64,000 nucleotides of DNA from Azadirachta indica (GCA_022749755.1 CM040446.1:6130966-6194965); one strand, 5' to 3'. Counted from the first letter of the stretch, positions 25,103 through 36,694 are shown. The notes: generated from the letters alone by a model not told the origin. Program-made: numbers and translations.

Positions 25103-28100
25103 ATGGAGAGGAGAGTTATTGAAGCAGCAGCAGAGGGGAGTGTAATTCTCTTGCGTAACTTGCTTCAAGAGGATGCTTTAATTCTGGATAGATTTATAGT
25201 AGGTTGCTATCTCGAGACACCTTTGCACATAGCTTCTATGTTTGGACATGTAGATTTTGTGCAGGAAATTCTAAGTCGAAAGCCTGAGCTAGCTGAAGAA
25301 ATTGATTGCCGAAAATCGTCACCACTTCACTTGGCAGTTGCAAAAGGGTACCTTGATATAGTGAAAAAATTGGTGTCAGTTAATCCCGAAATGTGTTCTG
25401 CTCGTGACCGAGGTGGAAAAATTCCTCTACATATTGCAGCCATCAAGGACCACTTTCATGTCTTAAGAGAATTGGTTCAAGTAAGACCCCAAGCCACTCG
25501 AATCTTGACGGACCGACGTGAGACAGTTTTACATGTGTGTGTGAATTATAGCCAGTTGGAGGCACTAAAGTTCTTAGTCGATACAGTAAGTGATCGGCAG
25601 TTTGTGAACTCTAAAGATGAGGATGGCAACACTATCTTGCATCTTGCAGTGATTGATAAGCAAGTGGAGGTATGTTTTGAAACCCACCTTATTATATAGT
25701 ATTAATTAAAGATCCATTTTTATTGATTAATTAGCTTTTGAATGGTTGCAAGTATGAGTGTTGTTTCTTAATTAACTAGTTTGGTTATTAAAATAGTGAT
25801 AGATTCGTTGATTTATTTGCTAATTTTACAAATCACATCCACCGATTTGATAATAGCAAATATTGGGCTTGACTGTCATTATTTCACTCGGTGAGATTCT
25901 CGTCCTACGGAGATATATCGGATTATCTCCTCAATTTTTTAGAGTACCAATTTTGACTTAGCATATTTTTCTCTATCCGACTTGTTGAATTCCTCTCTTA
26001 TACTCTCTCTTTCATATTAATAGATACTAATATACAGGGCAAAAAGACCCAACCGATTAGAACTTAACCAAACCGAGCAAAAATATATATATATATAAAT
26101 ATATATATTTATATAAATTTCTAAAATTTATAAAAATTATAATAAAAATAAAGTTTAAACAAATTTACAAAACTAACTAACATAAAAGGAAAGATTTTTT
26201 CTATAATTTTTATAAATTTTAAGAATTTATATAAAACTATCTCTTAAAAGAAAATGAGTCTCTACCTTTAGTTCAATTCCATTCAGTTTGGTGCCATAAT
26301 TTGGTTAAGTTCAATTTGAGTTTAGAAAACCGAACTCTACTTCGGTTCAAGTCGGTTTCTAAGAAAACCAAATTGAATATGATTTTGTCCACCTCTATTA
26401 GTATATATATATAGACAGGAATGCATGTGTTATTTTCAATTCTACCTCAAAATTTATTGACATCTATTAAATATGCCTACCTTTTATTAAAAGTCATCAC
26501 TTCATTCCCAAATAATGGTAATTGGTTATTAACTCTAATGCCCTCAGAATAAAATAGGTATTTTTTTTCTTATTTAATGTAATTTTTTTTTTTAAAAAAA
26601 GTGCATGGTAGCCTTGGTGGTCATATGCATGCTAGTCTTGGTCGCAAATAGGCTGCACACAAAGCAACCTTAGCCTCATCGCCATCGTACCACTAGCCTT
26701 GGTCTTTTAGTTGCCTTTTGTCGTGCAATTGCCACCACCACCAGATCTAGGGGTTTTTAATTTTAATCAAAATAAGAATAAAATAGTCATTTTATCAAAT
26801 TCTTTTAATTAACAAGTAGTTACTATTATTCAAGAGTGGAATGATGACTTTCAATAAAGATAGGTATATTGATATACGTGAAAGTATAACTAGGCAACAC
26901 AAAAAGGGGATAAATTGGGTTTTCAATAATTTTAAAGGCAACCCAACAACTAACACCAAATAATTCAAATATTCTAGATTGTGAAATACCAAATTCAACT
27001 CACAACTTTAATCACTAATATGTGAATGTTAACAAATTAAGTTTCAATGTGTGTGAGTATTGTGTATAACAATTATAAACATAAACAATAATAAAGAATA
27101 GAGAGAGAGAGATCAAACAAAACAATTTTTATGTGGTTCAGCAAACTGTGACCTACGTTCACGCCTCCAAGTTCCAAGTTTGAGGATTTTATTACTTGTG
27201 CCTTCAAATCTAAACACATGCAAATACAACTCCAAGTGGACTTTTTGGTGCCACTCAAACCTTATACAACGAAGACTTGACTAGGTACCTCTCCAGCCTT
27301 TACAAACCAAGTAACTTATGGCCTTATAATCCAAAAGTGTTTCCCTTACACTCACACGCAAAATAAAATAAAGAGAATAAACTTGATTAAAGAGTTTGAT
27401 CAAGTGATACACAAACACTTTTTTTTTTTATTATTATAAATGAAAACTAGAATGTGAAATGAAGTTGATATTTGATTTGCAAATGAAAGTTCAAATCTTT
27501 ATAATGCAACTCTAAAACATGAAACAAAGTTTTCCAAGAGTGTAAAACTTGTTTCAGTTGTTTCAAGTGAGTATAAACTAGTATTTCTATTAAAAATTGA
27601 AAAATTAGCCATTATTAGCTGTTAAGGGGTCAAAATTTAATTTTTCAGAAATTCGGTTGACTAAGTTGGTACACTTGATTGACTACTGCCTTTACTTTGG
27701 TCGACTAAGTTGGTATACTTGGTTATTATTCATAGATTAAAATTTTGTATTTTAATCTATTTTCAAGCATTTTGGTCTTTATATCAGGTTTTAAAAACTT
27801 ATATTTGGTCTGATTTTTAGGTTTCAAAAACTTGTTAATTTAGCCTATAGAAAACTTTTAACTATTTTTCATATATTCAAAATATTTACTTTAAAACTAT
27901 ATAACCATATGAATTTTTGAAAGTTTTAAAAATATTTGTTTTAATGAAAAATGAAGTTGAACTTTTAAGTGCAAATCAATATTTAATTTTAAAGATACAT
28001 TACAAAATAAAAAATCACTTAATGTGCGTATTTTCAAATTTTCAAATCTTCTCTTCAATTTGCTGTTGAGAATTACAATTTTGCTTTTTATCAATGCTTG

Positions 28101-29268
28101 ATTTTGGATATCCTTTTGGTGATCAACATATATTCTAATTCTTCATGCTAAAAATATTACAGCAAATACTATAGGAAGAACTTAGTTAATCAAGGATATT
28201 AATGTTTGTTATTATAAAAACAATGGCTTATTAGCCTTAGAGCTAACAATATGGATGGTAATTTTTGTCATAACTTGTCAATTTGGGATGAACACGACAC
28301 GAAATTAGTGGGTTCAAATTAATTTAAAATGACATGATTAATAAATGAGTCATAATGATTTGGCACGATTAATTATTGGATCGAATTCAGGTTTAAAGGT
28401 TTTGACACATGAACCCGTTTATGACACAATTAACTATTTAAATAATCATTTCAATCTAATTCATTTATAATTTAATATATTTATTTTATATTTTTTTCAC
28501 ATTTTAAATACTTTTTAGTATTTTAAAATATTTAGAATAAAATTTATTAATATTGACTAGGTAATATTATAATATTTTAAAATATATATTAAAAAATTTA
28601 TTAAATGGGTGATATAATTATTAAAATGGTCGAGTTAGGATTTCAATTCTTGACAAAGTTATTAAATGGGTTGGATTCGAGTTGGCTTAAAATATGTTAT
28701 GTTTTTAATTTACACAACATGAATAGGACAACAACCCGAATTGCTACTGCTGATCTTATAAATGTTGATAAGTTTAGGGATAGGGTTGAAAATAACCCAA
28801 GCATATATATATATAAAATCTGTTTTCAGGGGAGGCTGATATCCTTACATGTCTTACATAAGTTCAATCATCCTTGTAATAATATTTTAAGTAATGAACC
28901 TTCCCTTGATATTTCTATTTCATTTTTAAGTATAAATTAAAGTAAATTCAAATGTGCAGGCAATAAAGTTTCTTACCACTAGTACTACATTAGATGTGAA
29001 TGCTGTTAATGCAAAAGGCTTCACAGCTTTGGATATTTCTACACAGAGCAGAAGCGATATCAAAGATTGGGAGATAGCGGAATCGCTTCGACTAGCTGGA
29101 GCAATTAGTGCCATGCACATTCAAGTATCGCTGCAAGAAGGTGTTAACACAACACAACCCCAATCAAGTTTATCCTTACAAGGAAAGGATCGAGGTAAAC
29201 GTCGTCAGAAAAATCGAGGTAAACATGATGATTGGTTGAAAGAAAAGCGCAGCACTTTAATGTGGTAG
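25103..29268 (+). CDS. ANK-PGG gene B, ankyrin part (two exons; frame ends before the PGG domain)
   Basis: This is the best-preserved member of the cluster. Exon 1 is 25103-25669 (189 codons, ending at a GTATG donor after ...DKQVE). Exon 2 starts at 28960 after TGTGCAG and continues AIKFLTTSTTLDVNAV. The start ATG is shared with gene A. Ankyrin repeats lie at about residues 37-67 (TPLHIASMFGHVDFV), 71-101 (SPLHLAVAKGYLDIV), 104-136 (IPLHIAAIKDHFHVL), 139-170, 173-206 (NTILHLAVIDKQVE plus exon 2) and 207-240. No stop interrupts the spliced frame until TAG 29266-29268, giving about 291 residues. That stop results from one G missing near 29262 relative to gene A (ATGTGGTAG vs ATGGTGGTAG), just where the membrane domain should begin. 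It could make a soluble ankyrin protein, be a recent pseudogene, or contain an assembly error. Its family is tied to plant immune signalling. Confidence 0.8.
26035..26397. mobile_element. hAT-like MITE with AACCGA-type repeats
   Basis: The left end CAGGGCAAAAAGACCCAACC and the complement of the right end (TAGAGGTGGACAAAATC) are imperfect inverted repeats of the plant hAT type. Subterminal ACCAAACCGA / TTCGGTTCAAGTCGG strings occur at both ends. Flanks CTAATATA and TTAGTATA match at 6 of 8 positions, consistent with a decayed 8-bp target duplication. Confidence 0.55.
26450..26878. mobile_element. Inverted-repeat MITE in the gene B intron
   Basis: The left arm (ATGCCTACCTTTTATTAAAA, GTCATCACTTCATTCCC, AATAATGGTAATTGG) pairs with the right arm (GGAATGATGACTTTCAATAA, AGATAGGTATATTGATATA) over roughly 100 bases. 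The interior (26605-26750) is GC-richer and non-coding. It is abutted on the right by the solo LTR. Confidence 0.55.
26879..28248 (-). repeat. Solo LTR (copia-like) in the gene B intron, antisense
   Basis: Read on the minus strand it begins TGTTAGCTCTAAGG and ends ...ATACTTTCA. It is collinear with the plus-strand element at 49984-51442: shared AATAACAAACATTAAT, GATCTCTCTCTCT, ACACACATTGAAACTTAA-like and CCCAACAA phrases. Five-base flanks ATACG (26874-26878) and ATATG (28249-28253) differ by one transition, as expected for a target-site duplication. No internal coding region is attached, so it is best read as an LTR left after recombination. Confidence 0.65.
28249..28758. mobile_element. hAT-like element with ACACGACACG repeats
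   Basis: The sequence starts TGGATGGTAATTTTTGTCAT and ends ACCCGAATTGCTACTGCTG, imperfect inverted ends. In between are motifs such as AACACGACACGAAATTAG and TTTGACACATGAACCCG, typical of plant hAT-like non-autonomous elements. No transposase frame is present and the exact ends are uncertain. Confidence 0.4.
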
Positions 29269-29768
29269 CATCGCTGATTGGTACCATGGCATTTCAAGCT
29301 GGTGTGAGCCCTCCTGGTGGTGTATGGCAAGACGATAATGGAGACAAGGCAGGATCGGCGATATTGGCTGACAAAAACCGATATTTCTACGATATCTTCT
29401 TTGCGTTGAACTCCATTGGTTTTGTGGCTTCTCTTAGCATCATACTATTGATCATAAGCGGCTCACCTTGGTTTAAGCGTAAGTTTTTCACATGGATTTT
29501 AATTGTGATAATGTGGATTGCAATTACTGCAATGGCATTTGCTTATGTGATCCCTGTAGCTAATCTTACACCTATAAACAACATGTTTCCACTGTATAGC
29601 GCTCAAGTTGTGCTGTTGGCATGGATAGGGTTGATGCCGATTCTTCTTCTTGGGCACATCATACGACTTATATGGAAGATGATAAAATATTTTATAAAAT
29701 TAGTGAAGAGAGGAAGAAAGGCACCTTCAGGCTCAAATGGTCATGATGAAGCAAATAGTGCTGTATAA
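29260..29768 (+). pseudogene. Gene B PGG/transmembrane domain, shifted out of frame
   Basis: Immediately after the frameshift the sequence encodes an intact PGG domain: VASLIGTMAFQAGVSPPGGV, then four hydrophobic segments around FALNSIGFVASLSIILL, FFTWILIVIMWIAITAMAF, AQVVLLAWIGLMPILLLG, and a basic tail VKRGRKAPS. It runs open to TAA 29766-29768. In related proteins this module anchors the ankyrin repeats in a membrane. It is in a different frame from the upstream exon 2, so it would be translated only by frameshifting or by starting inside (an ATG at 29232 or the one at 29286). The untouched frame of about 170 codons suggests the break is young. Confidence 0.75.
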
Positions 29769-30299
29769 TGTGTCCTAGAAACTTTTTAGAATTATATGTA
29801 ATATCTAGGAACCTTTTTATTATTGTTTATGCTTGTAAAATTAAGGGATTGTTTGTGTTTGAGAGTTTGAATTTAACTTATTGTGAGACATTCACAAACA
29901 TCAAATTAGCTACAAGGAAAAAAAAAAACACTGACCTACTACGACAAAGATTCAACAGCAACAAGCAATTAATTACGGTTAAAAAAAATAACACATAGCA
30001 TATATAGTATAACAATATTAGCGGCCTTTTATTATTGTAAAACAATTATGATATGTCGTAGAATATATTAACTAATCTTACTTTCTTGAAATAAAAATAA
30101 TAATTTTGTCATAAAAATAATTTTAATGGATTCAATATTAATGTATACTACTAATTTTAATATTTTTAATAATATAAATAATTATATCGTGAATTATAAC
30201 ATTTTTAATAGTATAAGTAGATATGTTGATTGATTATAATATATTCAAAAGATTATAATAATATATTTAGTAAAGTCACTGAAATTAAATAATAAACAA
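29769..30299. other. Downstream flank of gene B
   Basis: No gene was found. The first 100 bases may be the 3' UTR, since an AT-rich region follows the stop codon, but no clear poly(A) signal can be assigned. Confidence 0.4.
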
Positions 30300-30738
30300 A
30301 AATATATTTTGGGAAATTGATGTATGTCAAATACTCTTGGAGTTTGAGCAAATAGACAAGTATCTCTTGATTTTAATATCAATTACTGGCAAGTTAGATT
30401 ATTATTATTTACATTTCTAAACCTTAATACAATAATAAAGTAAGAAATAATAGTATTTCAATAAAATACAATTTTTAACTTTAACATTTTAGCTGTAAAT
30501 ATATTAGAAATGAGGACCAAATTGCAAATAATGAGCAAAGTATATTCATCTTTATTATGTTGATTAAGTTTAGGGATTAAAATAATAATATTTTAACAGG
30601 CTAAATTAATGGAAATTCGAGTCTAGAGTCTTTTCCTATTTTCTCAAAGTTCAAGAAAGTATCTAATACTTTTTAAAAATCTAGAGGGTATTGGCTTTTT
30701 TTCTAAAAGATAGGAAGGTATATTACAATATCCCTATT
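30300..30738. mobile_element. Fold-back MITE, copy 2
   Basis: The left arm (AAATACTCTTGGAGTTTGAG, CAAATAGACAAGTATC, GTTAGATTATTATTATTT) is mirrored by the right arm (AATAATAATATTTTAACAGG, CCTATTTTCTCAAAGTTC, AAGAAAGTATCTAATAC). The right end, complemented, matches the left end of the element at 21977. It is a non-coding member of the same family. Confidence 0.55.
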
Positions 30739-31140
30739 TATAAATAAAAAAGTGTTTAAAGTGTTTTTTTTTAAATTTTTTAAAATAAATTACTCAAAAA
30801 AACATAAAGTATATTAGGTCTATTTAGAAAATATCTTTGACAAACATTCAATAATAGCAATATATCACTATACAAATGTCAAATTGCTTAATTATCCTAA
30901 AAAAATAATAGTTTTGCGTAAGAAACTAATTAACATCACAAGGTGATAGAGTATTTGTTCAATAATAGAGAGTTAATGTGGTATTAGACCAAACAACACA
31001 GGGTATTGGTCATTCTCTCCTTTTTATAATTTTAATAAATGATTTCAGATAGCTAATAGTCTAACGAGGAATGTCTCCGTACTTTTGGACAAACTTTTTT
31101 GGGTATCAAAGTTTCAAACCCTATAAGAGGTATTGTATTA
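30739..31140. other. AT-rich non-coding stretch
   Basis: Nothing coding or repeated was recognised between the MITE and the start of homology with the A locus at about 31140. Confidence 0.4.
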
Positions 31141-31182
31141 ATACCCCTTTTAATAAAATACAAACATATCTAAAAACGAATA

Positions 31183-31266
31183 AACTTGGGCATGTGATTC
31201 TCGAAAATCATCACTCATTCACTTGACAACCTTGAAAGGATATACCTTATAGTGAAAATATTGGTA
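31183..31266 (+). pseudogene. Ankyrin-repeat relic upstream of gene C
   Basis: The phrase CTTGGGCATGTGATTCTCG is followed by a decayed version of the HLAALKGY ankyrin segment. It has the same fusion of two separated ankyrin pieces seen at 6376 and 38883. It is more mutated than the other two. Confidence 0.65.
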
Positions 31267-31429
31267 TTAGTTAACCTAGGAAGGATACATTCATTAGTAA
31301 TTTAAGAGCATAATTTCATTCTTCATAATAAATATGTTATATTATGGTACTAAAACTTAATTCATCATTTTTTTTTCTTTAATATTATTCATTATTATTA
31401 TACAACCAATTTATGTATGGTGCATCAAA

Positions 31430-32354
31430 GGATGGAGCTATTCAACGGTCTGGGGGTATTTTTTAATAAAATATTAATTTTTCTGGATGATTGTAATTTT
31501 AGATGTCAAATACTCATTTTGCCCACCAAAAAGAATTTTCTTTTAAAGCTTTTCTAGTTTTAGACGAAAATGCCTTCTTATTCTTTTTTATATTTTTACT
31601 TATTTATTTTAAAATTATATAATGATAAATTAGTTAAATATATAATTTTTTTTTTAAATTTCAAAATAGTAATCTCACCAATTTATTAATATTTTACTTA
31701 TAATAAAGTAATTTTTTTTAAGGAATTGTTGATTTAATTTTGTCCTCTACGTAATCGAAAATCTTTTCTTAGAAAAACTATATAATTTTAAAAGCTTTTT
31801 CTTTGCAAGAAAACTATATACTTAAAAACCATTTCCATAGAGAAATATTTTTTCATAACTAGTGTGTATATCATAGACCCTTACAAAATAATCAAGAACA
31901 CTAGATATTTAACTAAATTTAAAAATAGGTTTGAAAATTTAACTTCAGCGATATGAGTTCAATGTAGTTCAACATTTGGATTTAAAAAATTTATCGACCA
32001 TTGTTGACTTGAACCAATGATTGGTGAGTACTAGAAAAGCAACAATATTTCCCCTTCTTTACATAATGATTGTTCATGTGCTTACACTTCTAGTATGTAC
32101 TACAGCTACCAAACAGTCATTTTTGACTATGCATATTGTCAAGAGTAGACTTCGCAAGAAAATGGAGAATGGCTTTCTCATTGATTCATTGATAATGTAC
32201 ATTGAAAGAGAAATTATGAAAAAATCCCAGTAAAAAATCGATTATTGATGACTTCTGAGAACTTATGGAACATAAAATTTTTTTTAATTTTGAATAAAAT
32301 CGATTATTGATGACTTCAGACCCTATAGATTAGATGCTGGCCCCGGCCCCCGGG
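31430..32354. mobile_element. Insertion of about 925 bp with a 9-bp target duplication
   Basis: Upstream DNA of genes A and D is uninterrupted at this point (GTGCATCGAAC, GCGCATCAAAC). At gene C the matching sequence is split: TGCATCAAA (31421-31429) is repeated as TGCACCAAA (32355-32363), one mismatch. A 9-bp duplication suggests a Mutator-like or similar element, but I see no long terminal inverted repeats (ends GGATGGAGC and CCCCCGGG). The interior holds a 21-base direct repeat, AATCGATTATTGATGACTTC, near 32237 and 32296. Confidence 0.5.
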
Positions 32355-32570
32355 TGCACCAAACATGCCCTCCAAATTGATATTTGTACTCTTATATATG
32401 ATTGAAAACTTAATAGTAGTTTACAGTACTATCATATCCCGCAATCCTGCTGAAAGTCCTTTCCGTATTTACCAATAATTTCTTCCACATGCTGAATTTC
32501 GGTGTTAGCCCCACTCTCAGAAGACTTCATCATAGACTTCTCTAGAACACACAAAATAATTCGTGGATTT

Positions 32571-32707
32571 AGATACCTTAAACAACTGTGACTTAACAAA
32601 ATGAGGATCTATATAAAAGGAGTTAGATCTATACAAATCTTATGAACATATACAATTGAAAAATAAAGGACATGACTTCTTGTGATGATCACTGTAGTAA
32701 TAAAGTA
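32571..32707 (+). promoter_or_regulatory. Conserved upstream region of gene C
   Basis: It matches the leader of genes A and D in order (GGATCTATATAAAAGGAGTT, GATCTATACAAATC, then TAGTAATAAAGTAATGG). Here the TATATAAAAG at 32609-32618 is a good TATA-box match, while the same position in gene A reads TTATGTAAAA. Confidence 0.4.
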
Positions 32708-33080
32708 ATGGAGAGGAGAACTTATGAAGCAGCAGTAGAGAGTAGTATAATTTGCTTGCTGAACTTGCCTCAAGAGGATCCTTTAATTCTCGATAGACTT
32801 ATGGCAGATTGCTACGCCGAGATGCCTTTGCACATAGCTTCCATACTTAGACATGTAGATTTTGTGCAAAAGATTTTAAGTAGAAAGCCTGAGCTAGCTG
32901 GAGAGCTTGATTCCCGAAAACCGTCGCCACTTCACTTGGCAGCCGCGAAATGGAACCTTGATATAGTAAAAAACTTGGTGTCAATTAACCCCGACATTTT
33001 TTTGTTTGTGATCGAGATGGGAAGAATCTTCTACATATTGCAGTCATCAAGGGCCACGTTCGTGTCTTAAGAGAATTGGT
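32708..33080 (+). pseudogene. ANK-PGG gene C, 5' exon fragment
   Basis: The ATG (32708) matches the start used by genes A and B; an in-frame ATG at 32672 would add 12 residues but is not shared. The frame encodes the N-terminus (ERRTYEAAVESS) and ankyrin repeats 1-2 (MPLHIASILRHVDFVQ, SPLHLAAAKWNLDIVK). Near 32996-33003 a run of seven T's marks a 1-base loss, so the third repeat (LLHIAVIKGHVRVLREL) is in another frame. All similarity stops at about 33080, in the middle of exon 1. The rest of exon 1, the intron and the PGG exon are absent here. It is a truncated pseudogene. Repeat 2 has W in place of the family Gly (AKWN vs AKGY). Confidence 0.8.
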
Positions 33081-33680
33081 GCGTTCAAGTTATTCTTCTT
33101 AGAATAATTTTATTTTAGTCCTTTAACATTTTAAAAAATGTCACTTCAATTGATATATTTTACAAATTAAGTAAAGATTTTTAACTTCATTAAAAATTAT
33201 CACTTATGTTCAAGTTACTTTTACCTTCAATTAACTAAGTCGCTCGAATAAACTTATGGCAGTTTTCAGACAGTAATGAGATGAGATAATTTTTAATTTA
33301 ACTCACTTAATATTAATAATCTTCAATTTAACTTAAAAATTTATTAAAGTAATCATAACATTCACTCCTTAATTTTCATCTTTCTTTTTAACAACTAAAA
33401 TGATAAATTATAATTTTATAAAATTAATTAAATAATTTTATAGTTTTTCTTCCTCATCTTTCTCCTCTACTTTCCTTTCTTTCTTCTTCTTTTTATCATC
33501 TCTTTCTCTCATTATTTGTTTTTATATCAAGGAAACATTGTAATGAGATTAAATTGAATTAAGATTAATCACGAGAGAATTTAGCGGCCAGGTCAATTGA
33601 TGACTCGTTATTTATTAGTTAGGTAACTTTACTTTTCTTTTTGAATGATTGCTAATGCAATCCCATACTCCACGTAATAT
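33081..33680. other. Non-coding DNA after the gene C break
   Basis: The sequence directly after the broken ankyrin exon is unrelated and AT-rich, with a C/T-rich patch at 33445-33520. No gene or clear transposon end was found to explain the break. Confidence 0.4.
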
Positions 33681-33815
33681 TTTTTTGTAATATCAAATTA
33701 AGGGCCATACTGCAATTAATGTTTAATAGAAAATTTGTAGTCACGGAACCATCGAAAAAACTGGGGAGTGAAATACATCCAACAAGTCACAGCATGAATA
33801 AGGATACCGTAGTCT
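33681..33815. repeat. Direct repeat of 135 bp, copy 1
   Basis: It shares AATATCAAATT, GGCCATACTGC, TTAATGTTTAATAGAAAATT, and CACGGAACCAT with 36695-36830, in order and orientation. The copies are about 3 kb apart, so this may be a local duplication or the two ends of a decayed element. Confidence 0.6.
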
Positions 33816-36694
33816 TTGTATTTGAAATAAATAAATATTGATTTCATTTTCTTCACAATCAATTTGATCTCACGCTCAGTTCAAAAATTCAGTGAGTCAA
33901 AAAAGGAGCACAGAACTTTCATTTTTAATTAATACTCATAGATTTTAAACACGAAATTAACGAATCTGAAAAATTCTCCAGCCCTCCTTATTGTGTGACT
34001 TAATATTCTGATACTTCCTTAATCAATAGCAAATATCCCCAGACCCGTAACGTTACCACCGTTAGTCACATGTGTTAAATTTTAAGTGTAAATATGTACT
34101 TTTACTTGTTTACGGTAATTGCAGAAAAAATATAATTCTATTATCAGAATTTTAAAGAGTAATGGGTCCCGCGACTGAAAATTTGGAATGCAGAATGAGT
34201 CCCACAATGAAACCTAGGCAGCCTTTGCATACTTATATTCAAAAATTAAAAAGAAAAAAAAAAAGACATTTTTATACTAGAAACACTTTAAACCGAATAA
34301 GAAAGTTGGTAGCCAAACAATGCCCATCTTTAGCACAGCACTTTCACATTCATTTACCAGCTTAATTTCTTATCCAGATCATTTAATATTTTCGACCTGC
34401 TCAGAAGTCAGAAACATTTTCTCACAAAGCCATTAATAACTTCCTCAGCTAGCACTTCTTCACAAAGCCATCATCAGCTTCTTCTGACTTCCTTAATCTT
34501 CACCTTCTTGATTCTCGTTTGATAGCATTCATTCATCAGCTTGTTATCTCTTATTTCATATTTTAACTTGCCAAGAAAGCACTTCTTCACATAATTATCA
34601 ACAGCTATTTTGAGAAGAATTTTTGCAGAAAACCAGGAAAAGATGGGAAGTAACATAGAAGAAAATGGAGTCCATAGAGGAAAATGGAGCTCAAAAGAAA
34701 TGCGAAGAAATACCTTGGGTTGACCCAAAACCTATGTAAGTAGACCCAACAACAACAAAGGATTTTTTTTGTTCATTTTATTACTTGACAATTTACATCT
34801 CATTCTTGTCTCTTATTGTTAGATATATTTTAAAAGACATATTAACATAAACCTTTTTTTATAATCTTGTAAATTTTTTAAATACTAAATTGATAATGAG
34901 ATCTAGTATATCACTAAAAAATTTTGAAAATTAAGAATTACTTAGGTGTTGTGTGATCCAAGACTTAATTTTACTTTATATTTTAGAATTAAAAATACAA
35001 AATTAATTCTAATTACAGCATATTAATAAAGAGTAAATTTATTTATCATAATAAATAAACTTTACAAAATACTGAGAAGGAATAGACGAAATAAATTATA
35101 ACTTAATTATTTAGATACTTTATAATAAGGGTACCCAGTTTAGTTCATAGTTGTTGGTTAAAAATTAACTAAATATCATATATTAAAAATAATTTGTAAG
35201 GGGGGCAAGTGGATGTCCGAATTTTGTGCTCTGCGCTCACAAAAGGGTCTCTAGGACTTACATGATTAAACGATTTCCGTCCCTTGGATGTTAAATAATT
35301 TCAGATTAAATGATTTGTTCCATATTTTTCCTCAATATAAAAAATCATCCTCTCATTCTTATCTTCACAAAGCTATATTTTTTTGTTATTTCTTTCCAAT
35401 AATCTTCCCCGACGTACTTATTTTAGTTTCCAAAGCTAAATCTTTAACATTAAAATATTATTAACTACAATGAAAACATTTCAAATCAAATAATTTAATT
35501 AATTATTTATCTTTTTCTAACCAAAAAATTAATTAACTTTATGGCCATCTTTAATCCAAAAAATGCATGTAACGAAAAATGATTTTATAGCTGCCACATG
35601 ATAATTAAAAGAGACAGATCACGGGTAAAATCATAATTATTCGTGAAATTTAATACTTGCAGTTAACGATGATAACGTCTTAAGGGTCTCAGGGTATTAA
35701 ACAAAATAACGAGGGGATCGAAAATTCTCCTTCAATTATTCTTTCAGCAGGGAACTCCAAAAGTACCCGTAAGGTTGCAAACACAGCACCTTAATAAAAG
35801 CTAGCTCTGACTAATCTTCTCATCGCGCTTTCTAAATTTTTTCCTCTTTTTCATTTTCGATTATAGCATATCACATACAATTTCAGCACAATAACATCAC
35901 AACAGTCGACTTTTACGAACATATATAGTTTCATTAATACACTGAAATATAAATTAAATTCAGTTCATCCTATATATATATATATATATATATATATGGT
36001 AGAGGGGATTTGGTGGGAAAGAAAAAAAAAAGATTAAAAAAAGGAAGTGCCTTTTCTTGGGTGATGAGAAAAAGTTTTTGAGGACTAATTTACTTTATTT
36101 TTCAAGTAAAATAATAAAAATAAATAAATAAAGTTTCTCTAATTGTTTTGGCTGCAAAAGTGGACTACTTCTAGGGAAATGAAAGCTTCTTTTCACATAC
36201 TGAAAACAATATTGCAAGTGCCTTTTACAGTGGCCAATCATCGCCATCGACGTGAAAATATTTTATGTTGCAAGAGACACCCGGCGATATATCTCTCCAG
36301 TGATTTTGTCAAAGTCATTTTCATGGGATGAGTGAGACGTACCACTAAATTCTTGACATAAGTTTTTGCATTATTTATTATAATTCTATACTTATTACTA
36401 TAGATCACTTCTGATCTTTTACCTACATTGCTTTCAATTATTATTGGCCTATTGCTAATCTTTTTCCGTATATAATTTTCATGTAGGCCCATTAATTTGA
36501 GAAGCAAATGTTATACAAAGCCAGTCAACTTGCAACAATAGCCACTGTAGGCATGATTTTAAACTGAAAAATCAATCTCTGTCTCTCTCTCTTTCCCCTT
36601 AACCCTGGCTGGCTCTAATTGAATTAACAAAGCTGTTAGATAATTATTTTAAACTGATTTTATTTTTTCCTAATTACTGAATTAAGTATATTGT
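33816..36694. other. Non-coding stretch with a possible exon-like scrap
   Basis: No convincing gene. At 34640-34735 an ATG opens a 26-codon frame (MGSNIEENGVHRGKWSSKEM...), and a GTAAGTAG donor-like sequence lies at about 34735. It is preceded by a CTTCTT-rich leader-like region. This could be a first exon carried in by a transposon, but the frame closes before the donor and no family match is known to me. Confidence 0.25.
35971..35997. repeat. (TA)n microsatellite
   Basis: Twenty-seven bases of uninterrupted TA dinucleotide. Confidence 0.9.

Larger units (their letters stand above)
25670..28959 (+). other. Intron of gene B, enlarged by transposon insertions
   Basis: The intron is 3290 bp against 613 bp in gene A. 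Its first 350 bases and last 130 bases align with the gene A intron. The middle (about 26035-28830) is made of inserted DNA: an hAT-like MITE, an inverted-repeat MITE, a reverse-oriented solo LTR and another hAT-like element, each listed separately. The splice sites GTATG and TGTGCAG are intact. Confidence 0.7.

Noticed and set aside
34640..34745. Possible first exon with a GTAAGTAG donor
   Set aside because: The frame from the ATG closes before the donor, the peptide is not recognised, and no second exon was found.
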